Of a stretch of DNA of 64,000 nt, positions 1 through 12,414 are shown piece after piece. Under the pieces are notes generated by a model. It did no database searches, was not told the origin of the DNA, and saw only the letters and a list, made by a program, of their open reading frames with translations. Origin of the DNA: Paragonimus skrjabini miyazakii (lineage: Eukaryota; Platyhelminthes; Trematoda; Plagiorchiida; Troglotrematidae); contig JTDE01000436.1 of NCBI GenBank assembly GCA_014338405.1, positions 133,669-197,668 of the forward strand, read 5' to 3'. Made by a program: the position numbers and the translations under genes. Position 1 is the first letter of the stretch; the number at the start of each line of letters is the position of its first letter.

Positions 1-1965
1 AAAAGTTTACGCAAAGACCGTGAGCAATACTTGGTCGAACATTCGAAAGAGATGGAAAGAGCCTTTTTATCTGGGAATAGCAGAAAACTTTTTTCCCTGA
101 TCCGTAGTTGTACTGGCCGTCAAGTCGGTGTAAGTGAGACCATATGTGAAAAAGATGGTTCACTTATTACCAATTAGTTGCGCCGACTTGACAGGTGGGC
201 TGAACATTTTGAAGAACAGTTCAGCTGGCCTTAACCAGATCATGTGGACAACGGGACCCGATTGGTCAGTTGTTGCATTCCAAACGGTCCTCCGTCGGAA
301 ACAGAAGTGGTTCTGGAGCTTAAGTTATTAACGCGTAATAAGGCTCCTAGTCCAGACCTCCTCCCTTATTCTCTTTTCAAGGATGGTGGGGAGAGGTTGA
401 TATCGGAACCGACAAAACTCCTCCAGACGATCTGGGAGACTGAAGAGATGCCTCATGGTTGGTGCCTATCAACAGTCATCCCCGTTTTCAAAAAGGGGGC
501 CCGAATTCTATGTGACAATCACAGAGGCATCAGTTTGGTGTCTATTGCGTCCAAGTTGCTCACTAGTCTCATTTTACGTCGGCTCACTAAGCCCACAGAA
601 AGTCAGATACGCGAAGAACAGGCAGGATTCCGATCCAGTCAAGGTTGCGTTGATCATATTTTTACCTTGCGACGGATCTTGGAAAATCGGCACTCTTACA
701 GAAAACCGACGGTCGTGGTCTTTTTGGACCTAAAGGCTGCCTTCGATTCAGTTGCTCGTAACGTTCTCTGGAACTGCCTTCTCCGCAAGGGAGCACTAGA
801 GAAATACGTGAATCTACTGAGATCACTGTATGCTCACTCTGCAAGCAGAGTGAGAGTTTATGGACAACTGTCTAGAGCGTTCATCACTTCTAGTGGTGTT
901 CGTCAGGGGTGTCCGATTTCCTCTTTCCTGTTCAATTTTGTCATGGACATTCTGGAGGGTGCGCTTCAAGAACCCAGAGGGCATGGTGTTGAGCTTCTTC
1001 CTGGTGCTAGATTGGCCGATCTGGAGTACGCGGACGACATTGTCTTACTTAGCCCCTCTGCAGAAAACCTGCAGACCATGCTGGACAGGTTGAGCGACCG
1101 AGCTGGTTTGTAAGGAATGCGATGTGCATCTTCAAAGTGCAAAGTGTTGCTTCAAGACTGGGGCACTTCATTACAAGTTTCACATACTTGGGTAGCCCTA
1201 TCTCATCAGCCTGTAATATTTTTGATGAGAAATCAGCGAGGATTGCAAAGACACGAGTTGCCTTTGCCAAACTGCGTCATCTGTGGCGTCGAAAAGACGT
1301 CCGGTTATCGCTGAAAGGCAGGGCACATAATGACTGTGTGCGTTCCACCTTACTTTATGGTTCGGAAGCGTGGCCTGTTCACAAAGAAGATATCAACAGG
1401 CTTGCTGTGGTTGATCACCGTTGTCTCTGCCAATTGGCCCATATTAAGTGGACCAATCGCGTGAACAATGTGGCCGTTCGCCGGCGCGTATTCCGGAGCG
1501 TTGGGAACGCGCGATCAGTTGCTCAACTAATCAAGGTCCATGGCTTGCGATTATTAGTTCATTTACTACTTATGTCATCTAATCGTTTACCATACCGGGT
1601 ATTATATGCTGAGGCCACCAGCAGTTGGGTCAAACCACGTGGTGGTCAAACAATAGCGTGGTCACAAAATATGAAGACCTTGACTGTTCCATTGAGCAAA
1701 GTGTGTAGGTGTCGCCTGCCTGGATGGGGTCCTCGTGATCTCTCAAACCGCTGGTTAGAGACGCTATCAGGGATGGCGATGTGTCGCAGTCAATGGCGTA
1801 CCTGTATCTATACCATTTCCGCTTCTTCCTCTTAGTCTTCTCTCAACAATTTTCAATCTTCTTAGTAACTTTTTCTTCTAGGATATTCCACGTCACTGTT
1901 GAGGTGAACAGCGGCCCGAGCCACAGTACCTTTCGGTCAAGCTCATGGCTGTTATGATGATGATG
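1..1965 (+). mobile_element. RTE/SR2-like LINE, ORF2 pseudogene, 3' part of element
   Basis: Reverse transcriptase of a non-LTR retrotransposon; the element runs off the left edge of the window. Frame 1 is homologous to LINE ORF2 from base 1, broken by stops near 175-235, and open from 244 to 1113. That part shows the RT blocks: the N-terminal RT block (IPVFKKG, NHRGISLVS), motif A (FLDLKAAFDSV, near 720), GVRQGCPIS (near 900) and the catalytic YADD at 1027-1038. A TAA at 1111-1113 falls where the related copy at 29-31 kb has Tyr. Reading continues in another frame at 1122-1835 with the LINE C-terminal region (LLYGSEAWP, VDHRCL, PRGGQ, GWGPRDLSNRWLETLSG). A 3' untranslated stretch ends in a (ATG)n run at about 1952-1969, as is usual for RTE-type elements. 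Stops and frameshifts make it inactive. Clade placement (RTE/SR2-like) is from recognised motifs, not from a tree. Confidence 0.9.
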
Positions 1966-1969
1966 ATGT

Positions 1970-3170
1970 GAAGGGACATGAGAAGTTCAAACGTAATAAT
2001 GCATTTAAAAAATGTCTGTAGTATGAGGAACAATTGAGTTCTCCTACCTTTCGTATCCAATGGCTACAGATGGAGAGGAACCCGGGTAAGTATGTGCACC
2101 TACAGCAGACTACAAAACTGAGCGGTACAATTAGTAATCTACGATTATATACCCAATTTCAAGCTATATTTTCATCTTTCAACTATAAACGTTTGGCAGC
2201 ATGTTAAATAAAATGCCATGTTAGGGTTTAATCTTTACAGGCAACTATGACAAACAAAGAAATATTGAGAAATTCAAGTGCATGGTACACAGTCTGCACC
2301 GTTACCAATGTGTTATCGTTAGAAGCAGTTCGAAGCAATCGAGGGGATATTCCATTCAAGTATTAGGATTAGCTGTTATGTAGATAAAGAAAACTTTGTG
2401 TTGAGATGAGCTGTTTTACGACAGTGCTTCGTGAAATTTTACCTGCGTCTTATGTTACTCCCAAATCAAACTCGTCGGATTTTCTCAAGAAGCACGCTTG
2501 TCTGCTCCAATTGATGGCTTAGGTTTAGTTAAACTGGTACGGTGTTGCACGTGGAATCAAGCTTTTGCACTGGTGTTGCTGTGTACACTGTTTGAAAACG
2601 AATGATGCCGTGAACTCTGAAATTCTGTCATGCTCAATATGCAAACTGCTCTTTTTTTAACTGGCACTACCCTCTAAGACTTTACTGTGTATAAACACAT
2701 ATTGTGACTATGGCTGCAAAACCAGAGATCCAGTTGGCTTTTTTAACTAAGCTTCTATCCGTCGAATAATCCAGATGCAAAACTGTTTAGTAAGTAATCA
2801 TGGTCTGTTCATGTTAACGTATCTTCTATCGAAGTGAAAAGTCTTGCGTTTCATCGTTCACGTCTGATGCCTTCTACCAATCCGTTCAAACTCATCCTAC
2901 GTCTTCTGGTGGTTTGTCCAACTGTTTCTGAGTTTCTCACTAAATACCTGATATTTCTTTTTACATCCATGCTATATTCATTTTACTCATTGAACTCACT
3001 GTGTTTCGATATTCTTCGTTAGACATTGATAGAACTGCCGTATTTGGCACTTCTCCTGACAGACCTAGAAAGTTCGTTTCAATAATTAAGTGGTGCAAAA
3101 TTTTAGAACACTATTATTTATACTTTGAGGCACTGGGTTCCCTTGATCCAATTTGTCAAAACAGCAAGAA
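1970..3170. other. Intergenic stretch, nothing recognised
   Basis: AT-rich sequence between the first LINE and the ribozyme-like 3' tail of a PLE. Only short ORFs (62-63 codons near 2834-3192) without recognisable domains. No RNA gene or repeat family of this window was seen here. Confidence 0.5.
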
Positions 3171-3176
3171 GACAAA

Positions 3177-3220
3177 CGTTGAGGGATGTTAACATTTCGA
3201 TTTATCTCATCAGCCGCATA
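3177..3220 (-). ncRNA. Hammerhead-ribozyme-like motif in PLE 3' tail
   Basis: On the minus strand the core CTGATGA (3207-3213) is followed by an eight-base stem-loop GATAAATC (2-3 bp), GAAA (3195-3198), a two-base-pair helix III with tetraloop (TG-TTAA-CA, 3187-3194), then TC as the cleavage-site pair (3185-3186). Helix I can form between TGCGG and CCTCA with one mismatch. Spacing matches a minimal type-I hammerhead. It lies about 80 bp downstream of the stop of the minus-strand PLE endonuclease. PLEs are known to carry such ribozymes; activity here is inferred only. The copy at 62972-63008 has the same layout, and the sequence just beyond the two motifs is also alike. Confidence 0.65.
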
Positions 3221-3299
3221 CTAAATATACACAGAATATATAACAAAGGCGCATAGCAACGATAGTTGAGCAGAATGAAATGTTTAGGTCAAAAGGCCG

Positions 3300-4090
3300 C
3301 TACCAGGGGAGGTGGACAGTGTGAACCATCAATTTTTGCGCACACAACACTGGTTTTCTTTGTTTGATCAGCACAGCTTCATTGATGGCCAGAATTTTGG
3401 AGTTTGGGTGTCGTAGCAACACGATGAACGACCTTGTTGGGTCGGCGTTGTGACCTGTCTCCAGGATGTGCTTCGCAATTGACGATGTCGGGTTTCGCGT
3501 TCCGTTGCTCCCTTGACTGTCTGTTCGCTCAGCAGACTGAATCAACCATTTTGGGGGTGTTCGGCTACACGTTGACGCAAGCACCGGTCCGTTCTGACGA
3601 TATAGCTGTCATTGAAACTGCAAGTGAACTGATAAACGACATGTGAGACAGGATAGTTAGGTGTGTCACGTCTAACGTTTCCATAACTAACTCCCCGAGT
3701 TGATGATAAGGGGCAAAATTCGGCTTCAAGGTATGTGCGGTTCATAGCTGACTGAAGCTGATGACGCAGTATAGTGGACAAATAGTCTCCTCTGAATTAT
3801 AGTGTTGTGAACACCTCTTTTTTTCTTGCTTTGTGAACTGCAGTTATTTCTGTTGTTTTCTTGCTATGAACCGAGATAAACTTATCCGGATATCCGTTAG
3901 CAAGTAGTGTGGTTGTTAGGAAATCTTCCTCTTGTGTCAGCCGGTCATCTGTACAGATTGGTCGGGCTCTGTCGAACAATGTTTTAACTAAACGACGCTT
4001 GTAGGCCATGGGTGCAAAGCTGGAGAACTGGAAGTATTGACCGTTCCAAGTGGCTTTGCGATAAACCGACCGCTGCAGCGTGTCGTCAAC
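3300..4090 (-). mobile_element. Penelope-like element, RT thumb and GIY-YIG endonuclease remnant
   Basis: Three overlapping minus-strand reading frames follow the order of a PLE C-terminal half. From about 4075, in frame with the 4009-3797 ORF, the RT end (SVYRKATWNGQYFQF) runs into the thumb (MAYKRRLVKTLFDRARPICT and ANGYPDKFI). Frame 3781-3542 holds the linker and the GIY-YIG start (VYQFTC, then SYIVRTDRCLRQRVAEH; the usual YIG is YIV here). Frame 3584-3300 holds the endonuclease C-terminus (SSIAKHILETGH, NEAVLIKQRKPVLCAQK, ending HLPW). At least two frameshifts separate the parts, and the RT palm is missing, so this is a 5'-truncated dead copy. Its closest relative in the window is the endonuclease at 62.5 kb. 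Confidence 0.88.
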
Positions 4091-5224
4091 ACGTAAGCTA
4101 CTATTTATACCTCAGAGACTTTTCAGATGAAGACTTAACAGAGATGTTCATAAATGCCTGTTGTGTGAGCCTGTCAAACGTATAAAGTGCGCGCATGTAC
4201 TGTTTTATCATCCGGATAATTAGGTTCCTCCTGTAATGGATTTTATTAAGCATAAGTACTCATTTCTGTCCCATTGTTTCCGTTAAAATAATTGCGGATA
4301 TGTAACGCCTTGTATCATTCAGTTTTACTGTCAGTCAAAATTATTTCCCACTCTTGTCATAGGTACAGAAACGGTGAGCGAGACTCGTGTACACGGGTGG
4401 ATTTCTATTTCATAACATGAGAAATTTCTGCAAGTTATCCGTGAAGGCATTTCGAATCATACTTCATGCCAATCCACTTGCATTTATTGAAGACTCGAAG
4501 ATTTCACGCCAAAGCCTATAAGTCTGAAGCAAATGAAAAGTCTTCATCAAGCCTTAACGACATAAGTTACTATTCAGGCTGGTTAATTAATGTGGACCGA
4601 TAGCTGCCGTTATTCATGGCAATTCTAAGCAAAGGCAACTGATTCGACGTGATTCTTTCCCGCTATACGCTACGAGGTATGCGCTTCCACAAAACGTACG
4701 GAACCGATTAACTCTATTCACAATCTGCAAACCATATTAGTCTCTCTCTCTCTCTCTTTTAATGCTTTGTGACGGTGCTACGACATATTAAGCCGTTCAA
4801 TGTTTCTGCTGCAGTCACAATCTGTCCCTTTCATCGTGTTGTTCTCACCATACGGAGAACACCTTGAAACGTTTTAGTACCGGTTCATTTTCTCTGATTT
4901 CCAGATACCGACATCATTATACATTAACATATGTGGGTCTTATTGAGACATTTTCACCAAACATTCAGTTCCAGCTGACAGCTGCAATCAGTCAATCGAC
5001 GAGACTTGGTCCGGGATTACTAAACTACCAGCTACTCCTCTTATCTGAGCACGCTCTGGTCGTGAAGTCCTTTATCCCAATAGTCTTTGAACTTAACTCT
5101 CAGACTGCTGCTTCTCAAAAGGTTCCAGCTGGCAGTGGGCATTTTCCTGCTCATTCATCGTTCATGGTCCGTAGTATACGGAACGCCTAGTCGTACGCAT
5201 TCCAGTAAGCAAGCACATACTGGG
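4091..5224. other. Intergenic stretch with a (CT)n run
   Basis: No recognisable coding sequence. A (TC)n microsatellite of about 18 bp lies at 4740-4758. The ORF at 4864-5190 (108 codons) has no recognisable domain and may be chance. Confidence 0.5.
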
Positions 5225-5790
5225 ACCCTCATCATCATCAACATCATCACCATAGACAGCAATACATCAGTGGTTCACACTGTTGCTTAACGGTCACAGA
5301 ACCACGAAGAAAGAAGAAGAAAGAAAGAAATATAAGGCCCTATACGAGATGAGAGTGAAAAAGAAGGGGAGGAGAACCTAACTACTAAAAATAGCTACGT
5401 CTATATTCAAACGTACAACATCAAGACGCCTACACTTTGCCAGTAAACAACCGAGCTGTAAGTGAAATTAAGGCGTCATCAGCATGACAGTTTCCTTACA
5501 GCTTTCACTGCCCCGTGTCAAAAAGTGCACTCACTTCACAGACAACTCGGACAAACAACGACAACATTCACGCCACTGAGCTCGGTTAGCCACCATATCA
5601 CATAAGGTCTCAAATAACTGACTCTGCGAGTCGCGATGGCCACAGCCTGGGAGATAAACCCGATCTACATTGACCAACCCCTTCGTGAATGATTTCATTT
5701 CTCTACGCCAGGTCATCATCTGTCCACCTAGCACCTTCCGCCAGTCGGCCGAAGCGTCGAAAAACAGTGCTCACAATCACTTCAGTACCG
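5225..5790 (-). mobile_element. LINE 3' end, subfamily B (RTE/SR2-like)
   Basis: Minus-strand frame 5734-5531 encodes the last part of a LINE ORF2 (GGQMMTWRREMKSF, LPGCGHRD, ETLCDMVANRAQWREC), followed by a 3' untranslated tail ending at a CAT/ATG trinucleotide run (about 5229-5252). The same 3' end recurs in the same orientation at 51640-52150 with clear nucleotide similarity throughout. A purine-rich AAG/AAAG tract lies inside the tail at 5302-5331. Coding homology stops at about 5790, so the copy is strongly 5'-truncated. Confidence 0.8.
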
Positions 5791-6497
5791 TTCACCGAGC
5801 TCATGGGAATATCGGCTGTTCAATTGCAAACTTTCATGTCATTTGGTTAGTAATCCGGGATCAGAGGTGTTGCCAAATAGATATGCCAAGTTCCGTGAAG
5901 TGAGTGGGCTTATAATGTTCATGTACGATTTGACTACAATTCTGCGTTTACTTCCGCATTCTGCTCAGTTACTATGACAACGATTAAATAACAAACGGTT
6001 AAGAAAGGAAATTAATTTCACTGCTCCTAATTAATTTGTATCAAGGTACAGACAAACTTGTAATCAACACTCCTAATTATCAACTCAGAAGTGATAGCTG
6101 GGAGGTTTTATGTTGAGAAGTTGAGTATACAGTAGTTCTTCCGTTGCCTACGGGGGTAATCTCCTAAGATGTTAATGATCAGGTGTATTTCGGCATCACA
6201 TTTCGGAAGTTTGCTGATCCACCCACTAACAATTCCTGGATTAGTCGGAGGTTAACATACATTATTTTCCGACATATATCCCACAAACGCCATGTTGAAA
6301 GTAAATCTATTTCCCAATTAACTTTTGTAAACTACTGAAAATTATTGGCAATTCCAGGCTTCCAAACGATAGTTACATAATACGGGTTATACTAAAGCGA
6401 CCATTTGTCAACAAGCCAGTTACACTAAACTTTTGTTCAGAGGGTCAATTTTTTTTCAATACTGTGAATATACCCGGTTTGGTCATGAGAAGAAACG
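5791..6497. other. Intergenic stretch, nothing recognised
   Basis: AT-rich DNA between a LINE tail and a PLE tail. No convincing ORF, RNA gene or window repeat was found. Confidence 0.5.
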
Positions 6498-6540
6498 CGT
6501 AGCAAACAAGCTCGTTTTCGGTGTTTTATCATCAGGCTAA
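6498..6540 (-). ncRNA. Hammerhead-like motif downstream of PLE endonuclease
   Basis: Minus strand: helix I bases TAGC (6536-6539), CTGATGA (6529-6535), a nine-base stem II region that does not pair well, GAAA (6516-6519), helix III AC/GT around a six-base loop (6506-6515), TT at the cleavage position (6504-6505), then GCTA (6500-6503), which pairs with TAGC. The unpaired stem II argues for decay. Support comes mainly from its place about 200 bp downstream of a PLE endonuclease on the same strand, as at three other loci in the window. Confidence 0.42.
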
Positions 6541-6734
6541 ATACAACACATTTACTTGGGTTCGATGGGGGTGGTAGATAACATATCACTGAAGTGAAAG
6601 ATGTCAGTCAACAGGTTCTGTCTGGTTTGAGTCATGAGACTTAATTACATAGCCTTAATCACGTGAGTTGTACGAAATCTGCGAGAGATACGTCACATCT
6701 ATGCGATCACTCTATCCTGGGTTTGCGTACACGG

Positions 6735-7050
6735 GCATGGAAGGTTCAACGTTTTGACAAGCCGTTTTTGAGCGCACAGTGGTGGTGAGTATAGACGAAT
6801 TGCGAAGACCTCTGCGGTTGATAATACACGACCTTTGACCTGTTTCGATTATGTCCCACATATTCGGTAGATCGGCTTGAACGATTCTGTCTGATTTATC
6901 AGATGGTTCGACTCGATCAAGGGCTTAGCGACCGCAGACGAACAGGGCCTTATCGATCCTCGCGTCAGTCACACAGGTTGGTGCTCCCGAATGCGTTCGG
7001 ATAGTCGCCGTGTTGTGCGGCCTATGTAGCCTGTTCGGTGTACATTTTTC
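6735..7050 (-). mobile_element. Penelope-like element, GIY-YIG endonuclease fragment
   Basis: No single ORF covers this copy, but translated minus-strand pieces line up with other PLE endonucleases here. Near 7030-6960 one frame reads GYIGRTTRRLSERIREHQPV, which contains the YIG and its downstream Arg. Near 6940-6880 follows ESNHLINQTESFKPIYRI. Near 6820-6740 another frame reads EVFAIRLYSPPLCAQKRLVK and then TLNLPCP, the typical C-terminus. Stops and frameshifts separate the blocks. The RT part upstream is not recognisable beyond possible scraps, so the copy is truncated and dead. Confidence 0.75.
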
Positions 7051-8714
7051 ATGACTCAACAAAATTCCACGTGACCTGGCCCGCGGCCATCATAGGCCAG
7101 GATTCGGCAAGCTTTTGTACTGTGGTGGACGAACTGTTAGTCTATGGTTTTGCGCCAGAACGTTGGCTAGAATAATGTTCAGAGTCACTGCTGAGCGATC
7201 CATCTATGGTACAGACTTTTCCACTATGAAAGCTGACAGTGATTGGGCTCAATGTGGATTGTCATTCGCTCAGCCAGACGAAGCGAGATGGCCATCTCGC
7301 ATCAAAATGTCCACAAGTTAGTGCGCAACGATCAACCACAAGAAAAATCGTTCTCGGTAATATGCGCCTGGAATAACCGAAGAGCTGAAGGTGATGATGT
7401 TGTGGCTGACCGACGAAGTCCTTTCTTGTAGTTTGTTTATATTGAAGTTAAAATAATGTGCACTTCAAGGGTGAGTATTTTTTATTACATTGTTCTGTTT
7501 TTTGCTTAGCTGTGTGAGCTACTCAGGCTGTGGTATCCAGTAGGACAACAGGGTAAGTGGAAAGCGACAGACTCTTTTATACCTGGGTTAATCGGAAAAC
7601 TGGTGCTACGCAGCGATGGATTGCTAAAAAGGAGCACGCGTTTGTAGGTGTGTAACCAGTTGAGGGAGTGAACGGCATCCTTTTTCATGTTAGGTCACAG
7701 TAGCCTAGCTGCTGCTAACCGACGTTGTTCATTTACATTGCACAGAAGTGTTTGTTCTGAAAGTGTGAATTTTGCGTGCTTGTACATCTTGCACCATCTC
7801 GCTCAGCTTTTTGACCAACATTTTATGTTTTTAGGTACTTCGAATGTCTGACGCGAACCATCGTCTGGGTCACTAACCGTAAATCATCCTTCTTATGTTA
7901 TCCTTGTTGGCGATAAAGCCATTAACAAACTAACCTTTGGACACTTTTTACTGAAGCCAGCATATCCAGTAGCCTTAGTTGTGAACTGTACATGTTTTAA
8001 ACAAAATAATCGAATTTGCGAGTGTGTGCATTTTGTTAGAGCAGAGACAAAGTGCCAATTACGAAAACACTTGCTTTATATTTACATGTGATATGTACGA
8101 CTTGATAATATAACTCAAAACAGTCTATTTTGATCGATAAATAACGCAGATATGATCGAACCACAGATAGATGAAGGGAGCTGTGACAGGTTAATGGATT
8201 TGTAAACTTTCTCCACACGCCCGTAACTAAGCATCTGTTAGTCACTGTTGAGCGGGTCAAACCAGTTTGCACATCAAGTGGTTTGGTTGCAACCCGTCAA
8301 AAGAGTTTGCACAAGGTGATCTTACATAACGAACAGTTTGCAGATTGCTAACTCTAGTAACAAAGGCTTTCAACACTCACTCACCATCCCCGTATTTTCA
8401 TTCCCCAACTGACCACACCAGATCGACTGAACGACAATTCAAGCATGGAGTCGTTCACGTCGATAGTTCATAGGGCTTAATGGTCAAATTGTCAACTCAA
8501 CTACAACGAAACGCTTGTTAACAGTGGTAAATAAGGCGTGATAAACGAAGTCAGAATTACTGAGACGCGAGAACATTTAGATGACGCAACATGAGGCTGG
8601 TAACGACAGTTATGTTACAAGGTCAAGTGTTTATGGGCAGTTAAGTGAAAAGTGGAGGGAATGTTAATAACAAATATCGCCCAGCAGGTTTAATGAAATC
8701 GGAGATCTCGACCT
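7051..8714. other. Intergenic stretch, nothing recognised
   Basis: The part to about 7330 may contain badly eroded upstream PLE sequence, but no motif is clear enough to call. The rest has only short ORFs of 60-78 codons without recognised domains. Confidence 0.4.
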
Positions 8715-9035
8715 GTCTAGGAAGTCCTAATCGCGGGGTTATCGATCGGAGTTAACAGACAGTAACTGCGTCTCCTCTCGAGGCGATCGGGCAACCCGAT
8801 CATTACTCACAAGCGAAAGTTGTTGAGCGTTCACATATGATACTTCGGTCGTGCCTAACGTGAGGTCAATGGCGCAGTGATAAACATGGTTGCTTCATGA
8901 ACAGCGTGACCGGAGTTCTAGTCCCGGCAGTGGCGATGAGATGCACTACTGACGAGCTCTAATGAGGACGAAACTCGAGTTTAGTGCTTCCTTTCGAAAG
9001 GGGTCGGCTGGAAATTCTATGGGAACGCGACAGCT
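8715..9035 (+). mobile_element. Hammerhead-bearing SINE-like repeat, best copy (S1)
   Basis: Composite short repeat in three parts. Part 1 (8715-8850) recurs at 12415-12540 and 12580-12705 and, diverged, at 23405-23520. Part 2 (about 8869-8940) looks tRNA-derived, with an A-box-like TGGCGCAGTGA and a B-box-like GAGTTCTAGTCCC. Part 3 is a hammerhead ribozyme (8943-8987) followed by a shared tail beginning CTTTCGAAAG and continuing GGCTGGAA. The layout, tRNA-like promoter followed by a hammerhead, matches what is known for the schistosome Sm-alpha retroposon. No protein is encoded, so movement would depend on a LINE or other enzyme in trans. Exact ends and target-site duplications could not be fixed. 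Confidence 0.72.
8943..8987 (+). ncRNA. Minimal type-I hammerhead ribozyme
   Basis: All core elements are in order. Helix I is GCACTA (8943-8948) pairing perfectly with TAGTGC (8982-8987). The core is CTGACGA (8949-8955), which fits CUGANGA because position 7 is variable. Stem II spans 8956-8969 (G-C, one C/A mismatch, U-G, C-G, U-A, loop AATG). GAAA is at 8970-8973. A tiny helix III, CTCGAG, is at 8974-8979. TT at 8980-8981 places the predicted cut after 8981. Family knowledge: minimal hammerheads with very short helix III occur in metazoan retroelements and often act as dimers. Self-cleavage here is predicted, not shown. Confidence 0.8.
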
Positions 9036-10259
9036 ACGATCAATTGTGAATTAGGTTCAACTTGGAATGTTAGTTGTCTTAAACGGGACTGAAAACAAAA
9101 CCGTTACACGGGTGCATGATAGAAAGTAAGATAAAACGTTCAGAACAATGGGAGGTTTTGGGGGATGGGACGGAATTACCAACTGAGGGATAAATTGATA
9201 ACCATTTGTTTATGGACATATTACACCGGGTTTGTTTGACAAATGATGACAGCCTGTGCAAATAGTAGGCTTTGGAGTATCACTACAGATTCGGTGGCCC
9301 GTTCCATGTAAATGCTTCGTGATTGCACTTCGGGTGACGCCAGTTCGAGTGGTACTTATCCATTTTGGAATGTGTTCATTGATGCGCGTCCCCAGTTGCC
9401 TCGAGGTTCGATCAGCATACTAGCATGTACAAGTACAGGTAAAACTACATAGTAAGTCTGATTGGACGATCAAGCTGACCGGGTCTTTCCTCGTTGAGCT
9501 CGGTAGTTGCGTATTTTCCTCAATGAACACTACCTTCGCGGCATTGCAGTTTTGTCATGTTGCGACCATAAATCTTCGTCTGATTAGTGCCGAATTGTCA
9601 TCTCCTTTAAATGATAAACGGAGGTAGACAATTTTTAGTGGAACAGTCATCATCCTAAGATTATGTCCTGTGGACTTCGTGTATTTCTCGATAAACCGAG
9701 GGGGATGACCGTTGTCAATCAATGTATCACGATTTAGTTGTTCTTCCCTTTCGATTTTAACATGTGTGATAATCTTACGAGTCCTATAAAAGAGAGTACA
9801 AAGGAGGTCACATATTTGTGAACTTGTGTCAAAACTGCTCCACCGAAAAATGTATACTTTCGTTCATCATTGAATCTTTATTGTGTTTACCTGGAGGTTA
9901 CTAGTGTAGTTTGCGGGGTATTCCATCCCACTGTCCAGATATTGTTGGCTAGTCCAGTCAGAATATTTAGGCAAATGGCAACTGTACACACTGATTTGGG
10001 CTCCTTACTAATACCCACAGAATTATCTTTTACATGCAGTCAAACTACCGTGGCTTACAAGGCGTCGTAATAATTGACGTTACACTACATCAATTACACC
10101 TCCAATTTCAAAATGAACCTAGATCTGAGTTGCTTTATTGATGACCCAACCTTCGAATGATATAAATTGCGAACTGTCGTCAAACTGACGAAGAACGCTT
10201 CATAAAACCTCAAAATTGGATACACTTTAGGGTATATTTTAACATATACATATATATAG

Positions 10260-10290
<31 letters not shown>

Positions 10291-12414
10291 GTGCATGCTT
10301 AAATTTCTTCCTAACACTGGAACTCAGAATCTGATTAATATGTGAGATGTACGTAAAGCTTTGGGATTCAAAAAATGAACTCAGGTTGGTTAGGAAAGTT
10401 ATCGATGGACAAGTACTGAACCGAACGAACTAATTAAGAGGGACGACATTTTGAACGAAACAGAATTGCATCGGTGTTCTCTTCAATAGAACAGTGAATT
10501 AGTAGGATGCAAATGAGAACCTACATTTACCATGGGATGAATATGGTTAACAGGCTGAAGTAGCTGACTGCCGTTTTAAACTTACCTCGGGTTCAAAAAG
10601 AAATACATAACTAAATTGAAGCAATCACGCGAACTGACACATCATTTTGAATTATTGTACTGAGGTCAGGGATTATGCTGTGCGATGCAGTCTGAATTGG
10701 ACATTTACGAAAATTTTCAATTAAGACGTTGACACAAATCGTGGCTTTCAATCATTCCTTCCCTTTCCTACTTGCACCATTAAGGTTCAAGTGGATCAAG
10801 TTCGGATTAGTGTGTTAAGTTGTTCGAAATCGGCTTAAACTTACTAACAAGAGAGATCGGCTGAGTTTCCTCCACATAAGGAAGTATTCAAATTGGAACC
10901 AAGGCAGTAACACGCAAAAGCATATATGGTTGATAATTTCTTGCGTTTAATACGCATGTTTGACTGCACATGATAACCTACAAAAAAGCTCATTGTTTTG
11001 AGGTTGTGTGAAAAAGTTGAGTCTAAACGTACTCAGTAATCGGTGACTAAAAAGATCAGTTGAATTTGTAAGCATTAGATCTATTCTGCCCACCGATTTA
11101 CCCATGACCTTACTCTTGAGCATCCTACACTTTAATTCACGAATACAATCTCTGAGGTCAAGGGTCTCTTGTTCTGCTGATCATCGCAAAGTTGCACAGA
11201 CGAAGAATCAATCATGTGCTGTTAAATACAACATCTGAATCAATAAATTTATGTGGCAGGGAATTGATTGTCTTGTTAATGTTATGTGAATTGTTTGCAA
11301 ACATTTTGCTATTTAGGGTTAACTTTCGTCTTTTTGTATGAACTTTTATAACACCTGTAGATATGTAGTTTCATGAGACATTTTTCGCACCGAACTTTTG
11401 TTACCGAGACTGTCAAACTAACTGTGAGGTTCTAATATGGTAAAGCCTGTTATTTCTAAGGAGTTGACCGATAGTTGCAACATTGTTTACAAAAGGTGCT
11501 TTACTTCAAAGTAGAATGTCGATATAATATCCAACTGTAGAAAAAAAAGGTATTTGCCATTGTTAAGGTATTTTGCAGGTACCAATGTGATACGAACTGG
11601 AACCCGCATTACCTCCTCACATATATCATTTCAACTCGCAATAAGCTAGACAGTTCAAATGAACGATGTTCAGAATGAACCGCACGCGTATTTAAACTTA
11701 TAAATAGAAGGTGATCACCTTTTTTCAGTTTCGATGGAATACGTGATGATTTTGTTGAGTAAGCATTTTGTGGTATTTCCAGAATAACCCGGTTTCCAAA
11801 CCGTGAATACAACCTAATATTGTCATTTAACCATATTCTGAAGTTAAACTTGTAGAATAGCCAACTTTGTGTTATGACCTAGACCAATTATAAATTATGC
11901 TTTGTTCAAACCCGGTAATTTCTTCAGGTGACGGAGAGAGTTTGTTGAAATTGCACTACTTAGATTCAGCGGGTAGATATTGCTACCTCGCAAAGGAATC
12001 GCCATAGTAACCGATCGTTACCATAACGATATGTGAGCATTATGTCTCCGCTTGACATTGTTATGAGTTGTATAGAATAATTAATGTTCTTTCATACATT
12101 CATGGTGTAATTGCGAATAAGTGAAACATAAGCGCACGATATGTGCGCGTGATTAAGCACTTGGACACGGGAGAAGAAAATATAAACAGAATAACCTTTT
12201 TACTGCAACAGTTAAATACTCTTCCATCTCACGGTTTTGCGTGTTGCTCATGATTAATGGCAGTTGTTGCATATCAATCCCTTTTACAATTAGCCCGGTT
12301 CATACACAAATCCGAAGCCGAGATTTAGTTTTAGTTATAGTTCATCAGTAGTATATATTAACCTAAGTGTTTAATTACTTCTGTACTTTAAAGCTGGAAG
12401 AACGTTCTGGTAGA
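9036..12414. other. Intergenic stretch with a (TA)n microsatellite
   Basis: Long AT-rich region with no recognisable gene. A TA-rich microsatellite (TA)n with interruptions lies at about 10239-10291. ORFs at 9079-9261, 9870-10070 and 11609-11812 are short and carry no recognised domain. Confidence 0.5.
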
